From Pararhodobacter aggregans (GTDB lineage Bacteria; Pseudomonadota; Alphaproteobacteria; Rhodobacterales; Rhodobacteraceae), in the NCBI RefSeq assembly GCF_003075525.1, contig NZ_QDDR01000014.1:62001-126000 (forward strand): a stretch of 64,000 bases of DNA, given 5' to 3'. This document shows positions 63,972 to 64,000 of the stretch, in pieces (the stretch's first letter is position 1; the number at the start of each line of letters is the position of its first letter). The notes under the pieces were generated by a model. The model was given only the letters and a program-made list of their open reading frames with translations. It had not been told where the DNA came from and searched no databases. The translations under genes and the position numbers were made by a program.

Positions 63972-63991
63972 GGTGGGACTTCAGCCCACCC
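63971..63991. repeat. REP-like hairpin GGGTGGG/CCCACCC
   Basis: A perfect 7-bp stem (63971-63977 with 63985-63991) around ACTTCAG, beginning at the last base of the DUF2867 stop codon. The GTAGGGTGGG wording links it to the hairpins at 14083 and 61313. Confidence 0.5.
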
Positions 63992-64000
63992 TGCTTCGCT

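Overview
The window is 64 kb of GC-rich, gene-dense chromosome from an alphaproteobacterium, most likely a member of the Rhodobacteraceae (Rhodobacter/Cereibacter/Rhodovulum-like; genus not assignable by eye). Reasons: the FlaF-FlbT flagellin regulators beside a single flagellin, several small protein families typical of Rhodobacterales (DUF6455, DUF1737, DUF2853, NnrU, TorF porin, DUF5927 glycosyltransferase), and ethylmalonyl-CoA pathway genes (mch, mcl2) beside mdh and close to sdh, an order I recall from Rhodobacter sphaeroides. No phage, transposase, CRISPR array, rRNA or tRNA gene was seen.

Layout. 0-5.3 kb: a truncated SH3 protein, a polysaccharide ABC-2 permease, cysQ, galU, and a TetR-GFA-like-DUF6958 operon behind a palindromic operator. 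5.4-20.9 kb: gyrB, small conserved proteins, glutathionyl-hydroquinone reductase, a PatB-type aminotransferase, a formyl-methionine operon (def, FAD monooxygenase, second def, a degenerate def-like gene, fmt), a response regulator, CoxG-like protein, NnrU, tag, a CPBP protease, accD and folC. 21-24.7 kb: one 1243-residue exported protein joining a metzincin protease to a seven-repeat RCC1 propeller. 24.9-37.9 kb: the replication genes recF (plus strand) and dnaN, dnaA (minus strand), split by a glycan module of two GT2-like transferases, a GT14-like transferase and a double sulfotransferase; then rpsT and an enoyl-CoA hydratase. 38-41.3 kb: mutM, ubiE, ubiB. 41.3-50.1 kb: a flagellar block (flgD, fliK, rod-binding protein, FlgN-like, fliC, flaF, flbT, DUF1217) bordered on both sides by long gene-free DNA. 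50.1-61.2 kb: central carbon metabolism, sdhCDA-[sulfotransferase-like]-sdhB, outer-membrane proteins, mch, mcl2 and mdh. 61.3-64 kb: an NAD(P)-binding protein, a cytochrome P450 with an unusual I-helix, and a DUF2867 protein.

How they work together. mch, mcl2, mdh and sdhCDAB would carry C4/C5 acyl-CoA assimilation products into the TCA cycle. The flagellar genes form rod/hook assembly plus a flagellin-FlaF-FlbT expression circuit. galU, the ABC-2 permease and the GT/sulfotransferase genes suggest a sulfated surface or exported glycan. The most unusual items are the predicted inactive deformylase paralogue, the protease-propeller fusion, the glycan module between recF and dnaN, the sulfotransferase gene inside the sdh operon whose ribosome-binding region lies in a hairpin arm, twin GTGATCAC palindromes upstream of sdhC, and a dispersed terminator-linked repeat (three copies). 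Functions are read from motifs and remembered family knowledge; no database search was possible.
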